Assembly: GCA_964398055.1 (NCBI GenBank)
Contig: CAYNLK010000015.1
Span: 56,228-120,227, forward strand
From: CAYNLK01 sp964398055
GTDB taxonomy: Bacteria; Chloroflexota; Anaerolineae; 4572-78; J111
Direction of reading: 5' to 3'
DNA: 64,000 nt
The notes under the pieces are model-generated. The model was not told the DNA's origin, did no database searches, and saw only the letters and a list, made by a program, of their open reading frames with translations. The position numbers were made by a program, and so were the translations under genes. Position 1 is the first letter of the stretch; each line of letters begins with the position of its first letter. Positions 32,608 through 42,117 of the stretch are shown here, in pieces.

Positions 32608-34008
32608 ATGGCTAACAAACAACGCAATCGGCTGCTGCTGGTGTTGTTTATCGGCGTATTGATGGCCGCCCTTGATATTGCCATCGTTGGACCCGCTTTT
32701 CCGACGATCCGCACTTATTTTGGCCTGGATGAGCGGCAGGCGACCTGGCTGTTTACCATTTACGTGTTGTTTCATCTCATTGGCACACCCCTAATGGCCA
32801 AGTTATCGGATGTATTCGGGCGGCGAGCGATCTATATTGCTGATTTGCTTCTGTTCGCGCTCGGCTCAGTGCTGGTGGCCCTGGCGCCTTCATTTACGGT
32901 GGTGCTGGTGGGGCGGGCCATCCAGGGGTTTGGTTCAGGCGGCATTTTTCCGGTGGCCTCGGCCGTCATCGGCGATACTTTTCCGCCCCAAAAAAGGGGC
33001 AGTGCTCTCGGCCTGATTGGCGCAGTTTTTGGCCTGGCCTTCATTATTGGGCCGATCATCGGCGGGGTGTTGCTGTTGTTTGGCTGGCGCTGGCTGTTTG
33101 CCATCAACCTGCCAATTCTGCTGGTTGTATTGGTCATGGCCCCGCCTCTATTGCCGAATACCCGACCCGACGTTCGCCCTCCCTTCGATTGGTTAGGCAT
33201 GTTCGTTTTGGCCGTAATGTTGGCAGCCCTAACTTACGGCCTCAACCATATTGATACAACCAACTTTTGGGCCAGTTTGGGCCACGCTCAGGTCTGGCCA
33301 TTCCTTATGACCGCGTTGCTGCTGTTACCAATTTTTGTTCTGGTTGAACAAAACGCAACCGACCCCATCATTCACCTGCGGCTCTTTAAGTCGCGGCAAC
33401 TCTCGCTGTCGAGCCTGCTCTCTTTGGGGGCCGGCCTGGCCGAATCGGCCGTTGTCTTTGTTCCGGCGCTGGCCGTGGCCGCGTTCGCAGTGACCGAGTC
33501 AACCGCCAGTTTCCTCTTGATACCCCTGGTACTGGCGCTGGCAGTGGGGGCTCCGCTGGTAGGACGTTTCTTGGATAAAGTTGGCTCCAAATTAGTTATC
33601 TTGAGCGGAACAACTCTGCTGACGGTGGGGATGTTTGCCTTAAGTTTTCTCGGCGATAACTGGTTCCTCTTCTTTGCCGCCACCATTCTCATCGGCTTGG
33701 GTTTGGCGGCCTTGCTGGGCGCGCCGATCCGTTACATTATGCTCAACGAAGCGCCCTCGCACGATCGGGCCGTAGCTCAGGCGTTGATCACCATTTTGAC
33801 CGGGGTGGGCCAGTTGATGGGTGGGGCTTTGGTGGGGGCAGTTGTAACCAGCGCCGGCGGCGGCGTAACCGGCTACAATACGGCCTACGCCGTCATCGGA
33901 ACGGTGGTTGGCCTGATGCTATTGCTCTCCTTTGGCCTGAAAAGTCGAGCCACCGAATTGGCCACAATTGCGGACAACAAGTCAATTCAGGTATCCGGAA
34001 CTGTCTAG
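32608..34008 (+). CDS. MFS exporter, DHA2 (EmrB/QacA) type
   Basis: This 466-residue transporter has about 14 predicted membrane segments. It shows motif A-like KLSDVFGRRAIYIADLLLFALGS between helices 2 and 3, the N-terminal LMAALDIAIVGPAFPTI (motif D1 of the DHA2 group) and GPIIGGVLLLFGWRWLFAINLPI (motif C/antiporter region). These mark a proton-coupled multidrug or metabolite exporter. ATG 32608 gives the usual N terminus; a TTG six codons earlier is less likely. It has no regulator gene beside it. Confidence 0.9.
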   Translation: MANKQRNRLLLVLFIGVLMAALDIAIVGPAFPTIRTYFGLDERQATWLFTIYVLFHLIGTPLMAKLSDVFGRRAIYIADLLLFALGSVLVALAPSFTVVLVGRAIQGFGSGGIFPVASAVIGDTFPPQKRGSALGLIGAVFGLAFIIGPIIGGVLLLFGWRWLFAINLPILLVVLVMAPPLLPNTRPDVRPPFDWLGMFVLAVMLAALTYGLNHIDTTNFWASLGHAQVWPFLMTALLLLPIFVLVEQNATDPIIHLRLFKSRQLSLSSLLSLGAGLAESAVVFVPALAVAAFAVTESTASFLLIPLVLALAVGAPLVGRFLDKVGSKLVILSGTTLLTVGMFALSFLGDNWFLFFAATILIGLGLAALLGAPIRYIMLNEAPSHDRAVAQALITILTGVGQLMGGALVGAVVTSAGGGVTGYNTAYAVIGTVVGLMLLLSFGLKSRATELATIADNKSIQVSGTV

Positions 34009-34117
34009 CGCGCCGCAACACGTCTGTAAGTTACACGGGTTTATCCTCTTTTCCCTTTGTAATCCCCGTTTGATTGGTTCATCTTCCACATTTCAAAATT
34101 GAGTTGGCGCTGAATAA

Positions 34118-34143
34118 AAAAGGCCACTCGCTAACGAGTGGCC
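34118..34143 (-). terminator. intrinsic terminator of the LysM/M23 gene
   Basis: On the minus strand GGCCACTCG, loop TTAG and CGAGTGGCC form a nine-pair stem followed by a run of Ts. It lies 24 bases after the stop codon. Confidence 0.9.
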
Positions 34144-34166
34144 CGGAGATGGCAGGCTAAACTCGG

Positions 34167-35357
34167 CTAGGGTAAAAAGCCGATTGGATTGCGTTGGACC
34201 GTTCCTTGCCGAACCTCAAAATGCAGGTGCGGGCCGGTGGAGTTGCCGGTGCTGCCCACCGCCGCGATATTTTGACCTTTGACAACGTTTGCGCCGGCGT
34301 TAACGTAGTAGGCATCAAGGTGGGCATACAGGGTTTGGTAACCGTTGCCGTGATCGATCACCAGGGTGTAGCCATAACCGCTGTTATCCCAGCCGGAGAA
34401 AATAACATAGCCTGAGTCCGCCGCCGCAACCGGCGCGCCGGTCCAGGCTGCTATATCAATGCCGGGATGGCCGCTCCAGTAACCCTGGAAAATAGTGCCG
34501 CTGGCCGGCCAGCCAAAAGCCCCTGTACCCGCGGTGGCGTCAGCCGGAACGGGGCCGCTGTAAGCGGTCACAGTCCGGGGGATAAACGGTTTGGACCCAC
34601 CCGGCACAATGAGCCACTGGCCCAACTCAATGACCGGATTTTCCGGGTCCAAGTGATTGAGTGGATATTTGATAATGGCTTCGGAGTTGGCTTTATAGGT
34701 GGCGGCAATCTTTTCAACGGTATCACCCCCGCCAACCTGGTGATAGACGCCGTTAACAGGTAGAATTGTCAATTCTCGGCCTACAGCCAACCAATCCGGA
34801 TTGGCTTCCAGATCGGTATTGGCCCACAAGATTGTTTCCGGAGCCAGGCCGAATTTGGCGGCAATACCAAAGACCGTATCGCCGCGCTGAACAACATAGG
34901 TTGAAATCTCGGCCCGCCGGCGGTCTGGAATAATGGTATGGGGCACGGCCGCTCTAATAAGCACGTCATCTTCGGTTGTCCGTAACTGGGTAGGCAGGGT
35001 GAGTAGGGGGGCTGACTCAGATTGGGTAGCCGGCTCGGTCGACTCTGAAGCGACGTATCTGAACGGTTGGATGGCTCTGATTTCGGTCCAGGAGAGGGAG
35101 GTATTTCTGAATAGAATGGCCAGCAGGGCCAGCACAATCAGGATCAGATGGGTCGAGGTCCGGCTCAACAAAGACTCGTTACTGGTGAAAATCCTTAGAA
35201 AATTGGGCGCGGCCAACACCAACTGCCCTGGACTCAAACTGATCGAGACTAATAGGCCGGTCAAACCAGACCCGCCATAAGCGGTTGTCTCAAGCAGGTT
35301 AGACCGGTTGGCCGCAGACGTCTCTGTTTGAAGTTCATTGGTCAGGTGATGCTGCAT
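34167..35357 (-). CDS. membrane-anchored LysM and M23 peptidase-like protein
   Basis: This 396-residue protein probably acts in peptidoglycan remodelling. A membrane helix lies near 65-85 (THLILIVLALLAILF). Two LysM domains follow (STYVVQRGDTVFGIAAKFGLAPETILWAN and YHQVGGGDTVEKIAATYKANSEAIIKY). The C-terminal LytM/M23 domain has zinc-ligand patterns GHPGIDIAAW, ADSGYVIFSGWDNSGYGYTLVIDHGNGYQTLYAHL and HLHFEVR, all apparently intact. ATG 35357 follows GAGGG by six bases. A longer frame to 35516 reads through hairpin-rich intergenic DNA and is rejected. It lies downstream of rho on the same strand. Confidence 0.93.
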   Translation of the reverse strand: MQHHLTNELQTETSAANRSNLLETTAYGGSGLTGLLVSISLSPGQLVLAAPNFLRIFTSNESLLSRTSTHLILIVLALLAILFRNTSLSWTEIRAIQPFRYVASESTEPATQSESAPLLTLPTQLRTTEDDVLIRAAVPHTIIPDRRRAEISTYVVQRGDTVFGIAAKFGLAPETILWANTDLEANPDWLAVGRELTILPVNGVYHQVGGGDTVEKIAATYKANSEAIIKYPLNHLDPENPVIELGQWLIVPGGSKPFIPRTVTAYSGPVPADATAGTGAFGWPASGTIFQGYWSGHPGIDIAAWTGAPVAAADSGYVIFSGWDNSGYGYTLVIDHGNGYQTLYAHLDAYYVNAGANVVKGQNIAAVGSTGNSTGPHLHFEVRQGTVQRNPIGFLP

Positions 35358-35465
35358 AGCAACCCTCGGCGATAGGCGCCGATACGCAAAAATGCTTAAG
35401 CAAAAATGCCGACAAAAAACACAACGGCCCGCATGATAGCTGACCGCTGAGAATGTGTCAAATAT

Positions 35466-35512
35466 GCCCAACGGATTGGGCGTGTTTGAATTAGCCGGCA
35501 TAGGAGTGCCGG
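35466..35512. terminator. two small hairpins between rho and the M23 gene
   Basis: GCCCAA/TTGGGC (35466-35481) and CCGGCA/TGCCGG (35495-35512) lie in the spacer just after the rho stop codon. Neither has a good T-run. The second resembles the AGGTGACCGGCACTT repeat arm. Confidence 0.35.
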
Positions 35513-35529
35513 TCATTTAGAAGTGAAGG

Positions 35530-36783
35530 TTAATAGATGTCTTTATTGAGGGTAGCCAGAAAGTCGGCATTGTTGGCAGTTTTGGGCAGACGTTCCAGGA
35601 CCATTTCGGTGGCTTCAGGACCTCCCCCCACGGCGGTGATCATCCGGCGCAAGGTCCAGACTCGGGACAGTTCATCAGGCCCTAACAGCAATTCCTCACG
35701 GCGGGTGCTGGACTTCTCGATATCGATGGCCGGGAAGAATCGCCGCTCGGCCAGTTTGCGGCTGAGATGCATCTCCATATTCCCCGTACCTTTGAACTCT
35801 TCATAGATCACGTCGTCCATCCGGCTGCCCGTGTCGACCAGACAGGTGGCGATGATGGTCAAACTGCCGCCCTCTTCCAGGTTACGGGCCGCCCCAAAAA
35901 ATCGTTTGGGGGGGTAGAGCGCGGCCGGATCGATCCCACCCGACAGGGTTCGACCGCTGGGTGGCACCACCAGGTTGTAGGCTCTGGCCAACCGGGTGAG
36001 CGAGTCCATCAATATGACCACATCGCGGCCGCCCTCAACCAGACGTTTGGCTTTAGCCAGGGCCATTTCAGCCACCCGGGTTTGATCAGATTCGGGATCG
36101 TCAAAGGTGGCCGACATCACCTCGGCATCGACCGACCGGTCCATATCGGTGACTTCTTCGGGACGTTCACCAATCAACACCACCATCATATGCACATCAG
36201 GATGATTGGCGCTGATGCCATTGGCAATTTGCTTGAGAATAGTGGTTTTTCCGGCCTTTGGCGGCGACACAATCAGGCCGCGCTGGCCGCGGCCAATCGG
36301 GGCCAAGATATCCAACAGCCGGGTGGCCAGTACATCCCGGCTGGTTTCCAATTTAAAGCGTTCGGTGGGAAAAATCGGGGTCAACCGTTCAAAAATTGGG
36401 CGTTTTTTGGCTATTTCCGGATCGAGGCCATTGACGGCTTCCACCCGCAGAAGGCCGTAATATTTTTCGGTGTCTTTTGGCGGGCGCACCTGACCGATGA
36501 CCATATCGCCGGTGCGCAGGCCAAATCGCCGGATCTGGCTTTGCGACACATAAATATCATCGGGACCGGGTAGGAGATCAACTGACCGAAGAAATCCAAT
36601 CCCGTCTTGAACAATTTCTATAACCCCGCCGCCAAAGATATAACCCTGGGCTTCGGCATTAGCCCTAAGTATTTTGAGGATGAGGTCGCTTTTTTTAAGT
36701 TTACTGTAACCGGAAATTTCCAATTCTTTCGCCAGACCGCGCAATTCCTCGAGCGTTTTGGCTTCCAGTTCGGCCATATTCAT
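35530..36783 (-). CDS. rho: transcription termination factor Rho
   Basis: This 417-residue RNA-dependent ATPase/helicase terminates transcription. The N-terminal Rho_N domain (LEAKTLEELRGLAKELEISGYSKLKKSDLI) is followed by the OB-type RNA-binding domain (GGGVIEIVQDGIGFLRS, DDIYVSQSQIRRFGLRTGD), Walker A (SPPKAGKTT), Walker B (VVILMDSLTRLARAYN), the Q/R loop regions and SMDDVIYEEFKGTGN-like sequence. No long insertion domain is present. ATG 36783 lies eight bases after AGGAG; an upstream TTG at 36801 is not needed. Confidence 0.96.
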   Translation of the reverse strand: MNMAELEAKTLEELRGLAKELEISGYSKLKKSDLILKILRANAEAQGYIFGGGVIEIVQDGIGFLRSVDLLPGPDDIYVSQSQIRRFGLRTGDMVIGQVRPPKDTEKYYGLLRVEAVNGLDPEIAKKRPIFERLTPIFPTERFKLETSRDVLATRLLDILAPIGRGQRGLIVSPPKAGKTTILKQIANGISANHPDVHMMVVLIGERPEEVTDMDRSVDAEVMSATFDDPESDQTRVAEMALAKAKRLVEGGRDVVILMDSLTRLARAYNLVVPPSGRTLSGGIDPAALYPPKRFFGAARNLEEGGSLTIIATCLVDTGSRMDDVIYEEFKGTGNMEMHLSRKLAERRFFPAIDIEKSSTRREELLLGPDELSRVWTLRRMITAVGGGPEATEMVLERLPKTANNADFLATLNKDIY

Positions 36784-37405
36784 AGTAAATAACTCCTGCA
36801 ATTCATGCGAGTCAAGTGGCTTTGACTTTTTGGGAATCAGTTAAGAAAAGTGCTGGTGGTCGATGCCACCCGAAAGATTACTTATTTCCAACCCAACCAG
36901 GGACTGACCGGAGGCAGATGTTTGACGGATTCTTACCACTTGAGATGTACTGTTGGATTATGAATGATGTCTGCGATAGTAACCGGGATTTATCAGGCTG
37001 ATAAACTCACGTCAGTGGTTCACCGGGGGACTCTTCTTAACTCAAAATGATTTGTTAAAACAAATTGGATTATTGATCTAAAATTGTTGTTGATGAGATA
37101 TGTCCCACATTTAATGGCAAGCTAGGGGCGCTGCTTACTCTACCATTCACCAGGTAAACAAACTATTTTTGAACAGACCGACCTGTGAAAAATATTTGTG
37201 TTGGGGAAAACAGGGATTAATGTTAACGAAGCTGCGCGGAGCCTGTCTTACATTCGCTACTTCGACAGGCATTATATCATTATTCGTGACCAGCGTCAAC
37301 TTATTCAACCCACAGATTTCAAACTATTAGCCAACCCACAATCTGGCTGCCACGCTGAGCGTGGCAGCCAGATTGCCGGTATTGGGTGTCCTATTTCAAC
37401 CGTCT
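36784..37405. other. 622-base intergenic region between rho and gap
   Basis: No coding frame here resembles a protein family. Hairpins present are GGTGG/CCACC (36855-36869), GCCTGTC/GACAGGC (37241-37270) and a perfect CTGGCTGCCACGC inverted repeat around 37343-37370, which could end gap transcription on the minus strand although no T-run follows. The rho promoter must lie in the right-adjacent part, but I cannot pick it out with confidence. Confidence 0.45.
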
Positions 37406-38461
37406 TTAGAGTTTGCTGGCCATTAAATTGGCCAGGTCGGCGGTGCGGACAGAGTAACCCCACTCATTATCGTACCAGGTAACCACTTTTATAAAGTCGC
37501 TCTTATCTTTACCCAATACTGAGGTAAAGGGCAGGTCAACCGACGAGCTGTGCGGGTCGCCCTTGTAATCAATGGAGACCAGCGGTTCATCCACGGCCGC
37601 CAGAATACCCTTGAGTGGACCGGCTGCGGCGTCGCGGAAGGCCTGGTGCAGCTCTTCAGTGGTGGTGGGAACTTCAACCTGAGCGGTAAAGTCAACGACC
37701 GAGACGGTAGAAGTGGGCACGCGCAGGGCATAACCGTCAAATTTGCCTTTCAGATCGGGAATGACTAGGGCGATAGCCTTGGCCGCGCCGGTGGTAGTGG
37801 GAATAATGCTCATCGCCGCGGCGCGAGCACGGCGCAGGTCGCTATGGGGCAGATCCAGGATTTTTTGATCGTTGGTGTAGGCATGGATGGTGGTCATCAA
37901 ACCACGGACAATCCGAAACTTATCGTGCACCACCTTCGCCGCCGGCGCCAGACAGTTGGTGGTGCAGGAAGCGTTGGAAACGACATGATGGTTGGCCGGA
38001 TCGTACTCATCGTCATTCACCCCAAGTACAATGGTCAGGTCTTCATCCTGGGCCGGGGCGGAGATAATGACTTTCTTGGCCCCGCCTTTGGTAATGTGGT
38101 TTTCCGCGCCCTGAACCATTTTGCCCTTCTTGTTAACCCCATCTTTCTTGATGGTAAACAGGCCGGTGGACTCGACTACGATGTCAACCCCCAGATCGGC
38201 CCAGGGCAATTTGCCGGGGTCTGTTTCTTTGAACACTTTGAGCGGTTTGCCGTCAACAATCAGTTCACCCTCGCCAACTTCAACCGAGCCATTAAAACGA
38301 CCATAGTTCGAGTCGTACTTGAGCAAATGAGCCATCGTCTTGAGATCGCCAATATCGTTGACCGCAACTACTTCCAGAGTATCGGGGTAATAATCGCGAA
38401 TGGCCTTAAATACCTGCCGTCCAATACGACCAAATCCGTTAATACCAACTTGTGTTGCCAT
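37406..38461 (-). CDS. gap: glyceraldehyde-3-phosphate dehydrogenase, type I
   Basis: This 351-residue glycolytic/gluconeogenic enzyme oxidises glyceraldehyde-3-phosphate with phosphate. GINGFGRIGRQVF is the NAD-binding loop, VVAVNDIGD has Asp36 that favours NAD, and SNASCTTNC carries catalytic Cys166. HAYTNDQKILD and the C-terminal TWYDNEWGYS are intact. There is a slight insertion at about 104-118 (IKKDGVNKKGKMVQ), where most type I enzymes have a shorter T-loop region. ATG 38461 follows GGAGGAAAAATAAA. It sits downstream of yvcK on the same strand, with 55 bases between them. Confidence 0.96.
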   Translation of the reverse strand: MATQVGINGFGRIGRQVFKAIRDYYPDTLEVVAVNDIGDLKTMAHLLKYDSNYGRFNGSVEVGEGELIVDGKPLKVFKETDPGKLPWADLGVDIVVESTGLFTIKKDGVNKKGKMVQGAENHITKGGAKKVIISAPAQDEDLTIVLGVNDDEYDPANHHVVSNASCTTNCLAPAAKVVHDKFRIVRGLMTTIHAYTNDQKILDLPHSDLRRARAAAMSIIPTTTGAAKAIALVIPDLKGKFDGYALRVPTSTVSVVDFTAQVEVPTTTEELHQAFRDAAAGPLKGILAAVDEPLVSIDYKGDPHSSSVDLPFTSVLGKDKSDFIKVVTWYDNEWGYSVRTADLANLMASKL

Positions 38462-38516
38462 TTTATTTTTCCTCCAAATCTCAACTTAATAGGTTTTTTA
38501 TGGATAGATGATCAGG

Positions 38517-39899
38517 TTAAAATTCAACCTGCCGCTTCGCGTGCAACCTGCTACTTGCTACTTTATACCAGGCCATTAACTCGTTCGCCAGTTTGAACGA
38601 GTCATGCCGCCAGGGGTGGAGTTCGTCAACCACATCCGCCGCAATGACGGTGTAACCACGGCCCGAGCGTGTCGTCAAAGGTACCGGCTGCAGATTCATC
38701 GAGGCCGGAATAGGGTGAGACTGGTTGTTATTGACCAGGGCGTGATCAAAAAGATACGATCTGGCCGGCGCCTGCATCGACGATATGTCCCCTTCTCCCT
38801 CCATTTCCGCCAGGCGGTTATCGATGACCCGGGTATGAGCCTCAATTGCCTCCAGGTGATCATCCACCGAATAGCCATCGGTTTCACCGGGTTGGGTAGC
38901 CACATTACAGATATAGATTTTACGAGCCGCGCTGGCCCGAATGGCCTTAACAATGTCCGCAACCAGCAGATTAGGAATGATGCTGGTATATAAACTGCCC
39001 GGCCCGGCCACAATTAAATCTGCGTTTAAGATTGCCTGAATCGCAGGGGGAAAGGCATGGGGTTCATCTGGCTGCAAATAAACCCGGTCAATGGGGAGTT
39101 TGGCGGTAGGGATAGCGCTTTCCCCCTCAACTTTTCGGGTACGAATCCCTTCATCCAGTTCCGCAAACAGGGTCACGTCGTCCAGGGTGCTGGGGAGAAT
39201 AGCGCCCCGGATGGTTAACACTCGCCCACTTTCTGATAAGGCTTTTTCAAAAGAGCCGGTTACTGCAGCCAACGCCGTAATGAAAAGGTTGCCAAAACTG
39301 TGACCCTCCAACCCCTGGCCACTGCGAAAGCGGTATTGAAACAGTTGGGTCATCAACGCTTCGTCATCGGCCAGCGCCGCAATGCAATTCCGAAAGTCAC
39401 CGGGCGGCAAAACACCCAACTCTCGCCGGAGCTTGCCGGAAGAACCACCGTCATCGGCCACGGTCACAACTGCGGTGATATTGTCGGTGTGATGCTTCAG
39501 ACCCCGCAATAACACACTCAAGCCCGTACCGCCCCCAATCGCCACCACCTTGGGACCCTGCCGCCGTCGCCGTTGACGGTGATAAACCTGCTCGGCTACA
39601 TAAGCAACCGTGGCATTTTCCGGTAGAAATGCCTCCAGTAATATTTTATTGAGTTGGTAAATACCAAGCACAACTAGAGCTATGCCAGCTACACCCAGGA
39701 AAGTAACTATCGACCAGTGTGACCAGCTCTGCAGCAGCGACGACTGAGCCGTCACCACATTTACAGCCAACAGTTCCCCCAAAAATAGTCCCAGCCCCAA
39801 ACCCAGAACAATCAGACCAAACAGAAGTGTCGCCAGCCAGCGTTTCAGGCCAAGCCCCGGGCGTAACAATCGACTGGCTGACTTAAGGCCGGCGCGCAT
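38517..39899 (-). CDS. yvcK: YvcK/CofD-like UDP-GlcNAc-binding regulatory protein, membrane-anchored
   Basis: This 460-residue protein has two N-terminal membrane helices (WLATLLFGLIVLGLGLGLFLG and IVTFLGVAGIALVVLGIYQL). The CofD-like domain begins KVVAIGGGTGLSVLLRGLK, with ITAVVTVADDGGSSGKLRRELGVLPPGDFRNCIAALA, NLFITALAAVTGSF and AGPGSLYTSIIPNLLVADI. B. subtilis YvcK binds UDP-GlcNAc and adjusts gluconeogenic growth and cell wall synthesis; that role is inferred here. The last 15 residues (VASSRLHAKRQVEF and preceding Lys) are encoded by a GTAGCAAGTAGCAGG-type repeat, so the natural C terminus was replaced or extended. gap follows on the same strand. Confidence 0.9.
   Translation of the reverse strand: MRAGLKSASRLLRPGLGLKRWLATLLFGLIVLGLGLGLFLGELLAVNVVTAQSSLLQSWSHWSIVTFLGVAGIALVVLGIYQLNKILLEAFLPENATVAYVAEQVYHRQRRRRQGPKVVAIGGGTGLSVLLRGLKHHTDNITAVVTVADDGGSSGKLRRELGVLPPGDFRNCIAALADDEALMTQLFQYRFRSGQGLEGHSFGNLFITALAAVTGSFEKALSESGRVLTIRGAILPSTLDDVTLFAELDEGIRTRKVEGESAIPTAKLPIDRVYLQPDEPHAFPPAIQAILNADLIVAGPGSLYTSIIPNLLVADIVKAIRASAARKIYICNVATQPGETDGYSVDDHLEAIEAHTRVIDNRLAEMEGEGDISSMQAPARSYLFDHALVNNNQSHPIPASMNLQPVPLTTRSGRGYTVIAADVVDELHPWRHDSFKLANELMAWYKVASSRLHAKRQVEF
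38524..38563. repeat. GTAGCAAGTAGCAGGTTGC repeat at the yvcK C terminus
   Basis: On the minus strand GTAGCAAGTAGCAGGTTGC followed by GGCAGGTTG forms the end of yvcK. The same word is at 21866-21900. Confidence 0.7.
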
Positions 39900-39937
39900 A
39901 ACATCTTTTACCCAAAAAATGGTTCAACCAAGGCTCA

Positions 39938-39966
39938 ATTATAGTTGATGTATCGGAGATAGTCAA
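39938..39966 (-). promoter_or_regulatory. yvcK promoter
   Basis: On the minus strand TTGACT (39966-39961) and TATAAT (39943-39938) are spaced by 17 bases, with a start near 39931 and the ATG at 39899. A dyad GTGACAGGTTTCAC at 39976-39989 lies upstream but at a different spacing from the other CRP/FNR-type sites. Confidence 0.7.
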
Positions 39967-39985
39967 AGTTCAATTGTGACAGGTT

Positions 39986-41833
39986 TCACGCATCTTGTTG
40001 CCCGGCCAGAAAATTCTTCAATTCCCAATCAAGCTTGTCGCCGTACTCCTGCCGGCCAGGGATAAAAAATTCATTGAACAAGGCGCGATTATCGGCCAGC
40101 CGCCGGCTAAATGACTCGATCAACTGGCGTCGCCTGGCTTGCCATTGCTTGACCAGGTGGCCGTACCGATACATGTCAACATACTGCCTGGCCGAAGCAT
40201 CCCAACTGGCGTCGATGGCCATAGCGGTCTGGATAAGCTCGCGGTGACGAGTCGGGGCGTGGCGATAGGTGTCGATGGCGGCCTTGATTTGCCAGAAAAA
40301 GGCATTGGCCTCCCCGGCCCGGTCGCTGATATCCAGCCACTCGTACAGGTAGGCGCAGTGGCGCACTTTGGTCAAGCCACCGGTGGCCCGGCCAATGACA
40401 ATATTGCCCACCAGCGAGGCTTCGTAATCCACCAGGCCGCACGGCTCAAAGCGAGACGGGATCAGTGAGAAGTCGCCCCCGGCCAGGATCAATTTGGAGA
40501 GAGGCAAATTAAAGCTGTTGTTAAAATATACCCGGCTGGGATAGAGGTAAGCCAGCCGGAAAAAGTCAGCCTCGCTGGCTTTGCCGCCGGCATCCCCCTC
40601 CGGCGCTGAGGCTAAAATGATGAATTTGGTCCCACTATCGTACACCAGCGTCCGCTCGATGATATCGGCCACCAACCCCAAATTTTTCTGGTCGACCAGC
40701 CGCCCGACGGCGGTGATCAAGATGGGATCCCACATCGGTTCGGTGCCAAAGGTCTCCAGGTGAAGTAGTCGCTTCAGATTGGCTTTCATTTCCAGCCGGT
40801 CGACGTCGAAGTTGTGGTCGCGGGTCAACATCTCGGTCTGGGTAACGGGGTTGTCAAACAGCGGTCGCCCTGGCCCTCGCTTGGCCTGCATTGCCTGCAA
40901 AACATCAGCCTTGAGTTCGGGCATATTTTCGGGGCGATTGCGGTCGCTCATGCCGTTGGTGATACCGGCGATGGGCAGCTTCTCGAACAACTCCAGGTGG
41001 CGGTTGGGTACAAACACCTCACCCGGCGGGCTACCCTTTTGGGCGTAAGCCCTGGCCCAGACCTCGGCGTGGCTTTGCTTCAATTCGGCGGCATAGCCCC
41101 AGGTCCCGGCGATGTCACCGCTGACGGTGGTAATCTTGCCGCCGGTTTCATGCACTTTGAGCATGCAGGCTTTCATCAGGTTGAGATTGTCAAAGAAGTC
41201 AAAATATTTGTGGAAGAGCTGCTCACCCGGCAGGTTGATCCGGTAGAGGGAATTGTAGCCGCCATTGATCAGGGGGGTGATGCCCTGGTAAGTGGCATTG
41301 TGGATGGTAAAATGGACCGGCGCGTCTTGCAGGTAAGCGTCGCCCAGATAAAAGGGCACCAGCCCAACGTGGTAGTCGTGCAGGTGGATGGTGTTAAAAT
41401 TGGCCTGCTTGATATAGCCGGCCATGGCCTGGCTGACCGCGGCGTACAGGATTAACCCCAACTGCGGGTCGGTGGGATAGATGGCGCTGGCGTTGGTCCA
41501 GTGGAGCTGCCACTCGTCCCAAAAGTAGATGACTTTCTGGCCGTCGGGGAAAACGTGTTCGTACACCTCAAACTCAAACGGGTGGCCCAGAATGGTCACC
41601 GGCAGCCGCAAGTCGAGCTTGGTTAATTGACTTTTATCGTAATGGGCAAAGCAGGGTGAGAGCGTTTCGATTTCCAGCTCGATACCCATCCGGGCCGCCG
41701 CTTTGACCAGCTCCGGCGGCAGCTCCTCGACGATCACGCCCAGACCGCCAATCTTGGCCCCCAGGCCGGTTTCCACCCGGCCGATCTCCCAGGCCGGCAT
41801 GGCCACGCGTAATTTTTTTGTGTTTCTTGGCAT
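39986..41833 (-). CDS. glgA: glycogen/starch synthase, GT5 family
   Basis: This 615-residue enzyme elongates alpha-1,4-glucan from ADP- or UDP-glucose. The N-terminal half has the K-x-G-G-L motif as KIGGLG (27-32) and HLHDYHVGLVPFYL. The C-terminal half has ITAVGRLVDQKNLGLVADI, LIPSRFEPCGLVDYEASLVGNIVIGRATGGL, the usual STGGL position reading RATGGL. It is longer than E. coli GlgA, with extra sequence between the two Rossmann domains and at the C terminus. ATG 41833 is preferred; a TTG at 41911 would add Thr/Arg-rich sequence read from low-complexity DNA. Upstream of yvcK on the same strand. Confidence 0.9.
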   Translation of the reverse strand: MPRNTKKLRVAMPAWEIGRVETGLGAKIGGLGVIVEELPPELVKAAARMGIELEIETLSPCFAHYDKSQLTKLDLRLPVTILGHPFEFEVYEHVFPDGQKVIYFWDEWQLHWTNASAIYPTDPQLGLILYAAVSQAMAGYIKQANFNTIHLHDYHVGLVPFYLGDAYLQDAPVHFTIHNATYQGITPLINGGYNSLYRINLPGEQLFHKYFDFFDNLNLMKACMLKVHETGGKITTVSGDIAGTWGYAAELKQSHAEVWARAYAQKGSPPGEVFVPNRHLELFEKLPIAGITNGMSDRNRPENMPELKADVLQAMQAKRGPGRPLFDNPVTQTEMLTRDHNFDVDRLEMKANLKRLLHLETFGTEPMWDPILITAVGRLVDQKNLGLVADIIERTLVYDSGTKFIILASAPEGDAGGKASEADFFRLAYLYPSRVYFNNSFNLPLSKLILAGGDFSLIPSRFEPCGLVDYEASLVGNIVIGRATGGLTKVRHCAYLYEWLDISDRAGEANAFFWQIKAAIDTYRHAPTRHRELIQTAMAIDASWDASARQYVDMYRYGHLVKQWQARRRQLIESFSRRLADNRALFNEFFIPGRQEYGDKLDWELKNFLAGQQDA

Positions 41834-42117
41834 TTTGGCTATTGTCCGTGGTTTATTGTCTGTTGGTCTTGCTGTTGCCCCAGTCCGCTGTCTTTCGGCT
41901 GCTATAGTCAACTAACCACTGACAACGAACCAACAACACTTGCCGATTGTACCATGATTAAAGCGAGTTGCAAGAAATCAGCAAAGAAGCGTTCGGTCCA
42001 AAATAGTCGTTGCCATAGGCTGAAATTTGGCTTAAAATAGGATTGTCACGGGTCTGCTTTATCTTGTTCCTAAACTGGCTGCGAAGGGCGCGAACGAAAT
42101 GATAACCGGGAGGAAGG

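Noticed and set aside
34167..35516. Longer start for the LysM/M23 protein at 35516
   Set aside because: The extra 53 residues are read from hairpin-bearing spacer, while ATG 35357 has a clear GAGGG site.
35358..35529. c-di-AMP (ydaO-type) riboswitch upstream of the LysM/M23 gene
   Set aside because: Genes of this type are often so regulated, but the conserved core motifs of that riboswitch are not found in the spacer.
37198..37482. Open frame of 94 codons on the plus strand
   Set aside because: It overlaps the end of gap and reads through hairpins, and has no family features.
39976..39989. GTGACAGGTTTCAC before yvcK as another member of the CRP/FNR-type site set
   Set aside because: The second half-site is weak, it overlaps the glgA stop codon, and its distance to the yvcK -10 box (39.5) breaks the shared geometry.
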